A stretch of DNA of 57,529 bases, from the NCBI GenBank assembly GCA_035533815.1, contig DATLTB010000006.1, positions 1 through 57,529 of the forward strand. The letters are read 5' to 3'. The notes under the pieces are model-generated. The model made no database searches. It saw only the letters and a list, made by a program, of their open reading frames with translations, and was not told the DNA's origin. The DNA is from JANWKA01 sp035533815 (lineage in GTDB: Bacteria; Bacteroidota; Bacteroidia; Chitinophagales; Chitinophagaceae). This document shows positions 57,038 to 57,529 of this stretch, piece by piece. Both the position numbers and the translations under genes were made by a program. The first letter of the stretch is position 1, and each line of letters opens with the position of its first letter.

Positions 57038-57529
57038 TGCTTGATGAATTTTATGGTCTCCTGCATCCCGTTTTCCCCCACGCTGAGCAGGTACATTCCG
57101 CCGGGCCATGAAGCTGCATTCACCAGTTGCCGGAACTCCCCGTCTTCTTTGTATACCTGGGTTTTCCAGATGACCTGACCGCTCATATTGATCACGGATA
57201 TATAGAAGTTTCCCGTGTAATGGTCGTTCAGCAATAGGTTGAAGGCGCTTTCCACAGGATCCGGAGCAATTTTCAACCGGCCGTCTACCGGCAGGTTGGA
57301 GTCCAGGGACAGGGATTGAATATTGGAGAAGCCGGGGGAGGGATTTGGACTGATAATAGTGATATCCACCACACTGATATGGCCGAATACGCTTTTCGGA
57401 CCCGTCTTCATGTCGAAGATCACGCTGTTCACCCCATGGATGCCCTTGAACACCGCATCATTGCTGTAGTTCAGGTTATTGGCTCCGTTATACTGCTGCC
57501 ATACGGTGTCCGTGGACTTTTTAATCTCC
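57034..57529 (-). CDS. C-terminus of a T9SS-secreted protein with type A sorting domain (partial)
   Basis: The frame is open to the right edge of the window (first visible residues EIKKSTDTVWQQYNGANNLN), so the gene continues beyond it. A beta-domain of unknown type leads to SPNPSPGFSNIQSL. The type A sorting domain follows over the last 80 residues: KIAPDPVESAFNLLLND, YISVINMSGQVIWKTQVY, WPGGMYLLSV, and the basic end ETIKFIKQ. This domain directs export by the type IX system, which is consistent with gldD/gldE in this window. The stop overlaps the ArsC-family start. Confidence 0.88.
   Translation of the reverse strand, partial: EIKKSTDTVWQQYNGANNLNYSNDAVFKGIHGVNSVIFDMKTGPKSVFGHISVVDITIISPNPSPGFSNIQSLSLDSNLPVDGRLKIAPDPVESAFNLLLNDHYTGNFYISVINMSGQVIWKTQVYKEDGEFRQLVNAASWPGGMYLLSVGENGMQETIKFIKQ

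Overview
The window is a chromosomal segment from a member of the Bacteroidota, most likely a Chitinophagaceae-like genus (inference; no rRNA is present). Support comes from the gliding genes gldE and gldD, a type IX secretion sorting domain on the partial gene at the right edge, TAnnTTTG-type -7 promoter elements, a MoaC-MoaB fusion, a short CarB without its allosteric domain, and the gene order mutY-ssb-gldE-gldD. I see no rRNA, tRNA or CRISPR array.

Layout. Positions 1-76 are the repeat-bearing end of what looks like an IS21-family element, which has cut an M1 aminopeptidase-like gene (72-1154, minus). A small basic exported protein, an XRE-type regulator and a divergent MNT/HEPN protein follow (1487-3640), with overlapping inverted repeats in the divergent promoter region, then a large MscS-type channel (3627-6023). 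Next come a very AT-rich stretch, a terminator-like hairpin and a candidate structured RNA (6819-6904) in front of a molybdenum-cofactor cluster: a degenerate MobA-like protein, a geranylgeranyl-reductase-family flavoprotein, moaCB and moeA (6953-11165). From 11212 to 25187 there are mostly housekeeping and envelope genes: an FAH-family hydrolase, a fatty-acid/sphingolipid-type hydroxylase, a TIGR02757 operon, a TonB-dependent receptor, a frameshifted pseudogene, uvrC, an ECF sigma factor with a membrane-spanning beta-barrel partner, a haem-binding protein and gpmI.

The plus-strand block 25290-32034 carries nadC, a lipid kinase, a SUI1-type factor, carB and purH. The minus-strand block 38866-32083 is one long directon: GH26 mannanase-like, mutY, ssb, gldE, gldD, a DUF3109 protein and a LutB-like Fe-S protein. 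Then come an SRPBCC protein, a GH3/serine-hydrolase fusion, a VapBC-like pair whose toxin gene has an in-frame stop, mutL and a gluconate/xylulose-type kinase.

The plus block 47590-52321 looks like a periplasmic sugar-oxidation cluster. It has a GMC flavoprotein with a four-Cys cluster and no signal of its own, a Tat-signal small subunit that could carry it out, a Tat-signal Gfo/Idh/MocA oxidoreductase and an exported SGNH hydrolase. The right end holds PBP4 overlapped by an arginase-fold protein that has lost metal ligands, two tiny genes including a 40-residue Cys-rich lipoprotein, a MurG-like glycosyltransferase, an ArsC-family protein and the C-terminus of a T9SS-secreted protein running off the window.

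The most unusual items are the candidate RNA with complementary loops in front of the Moco cluster, the degenerate MobA, the regulator/HEPN divergon, the inactive arginase relative, and decayed genes at the IS end, at 17740-18263 and at vapC.
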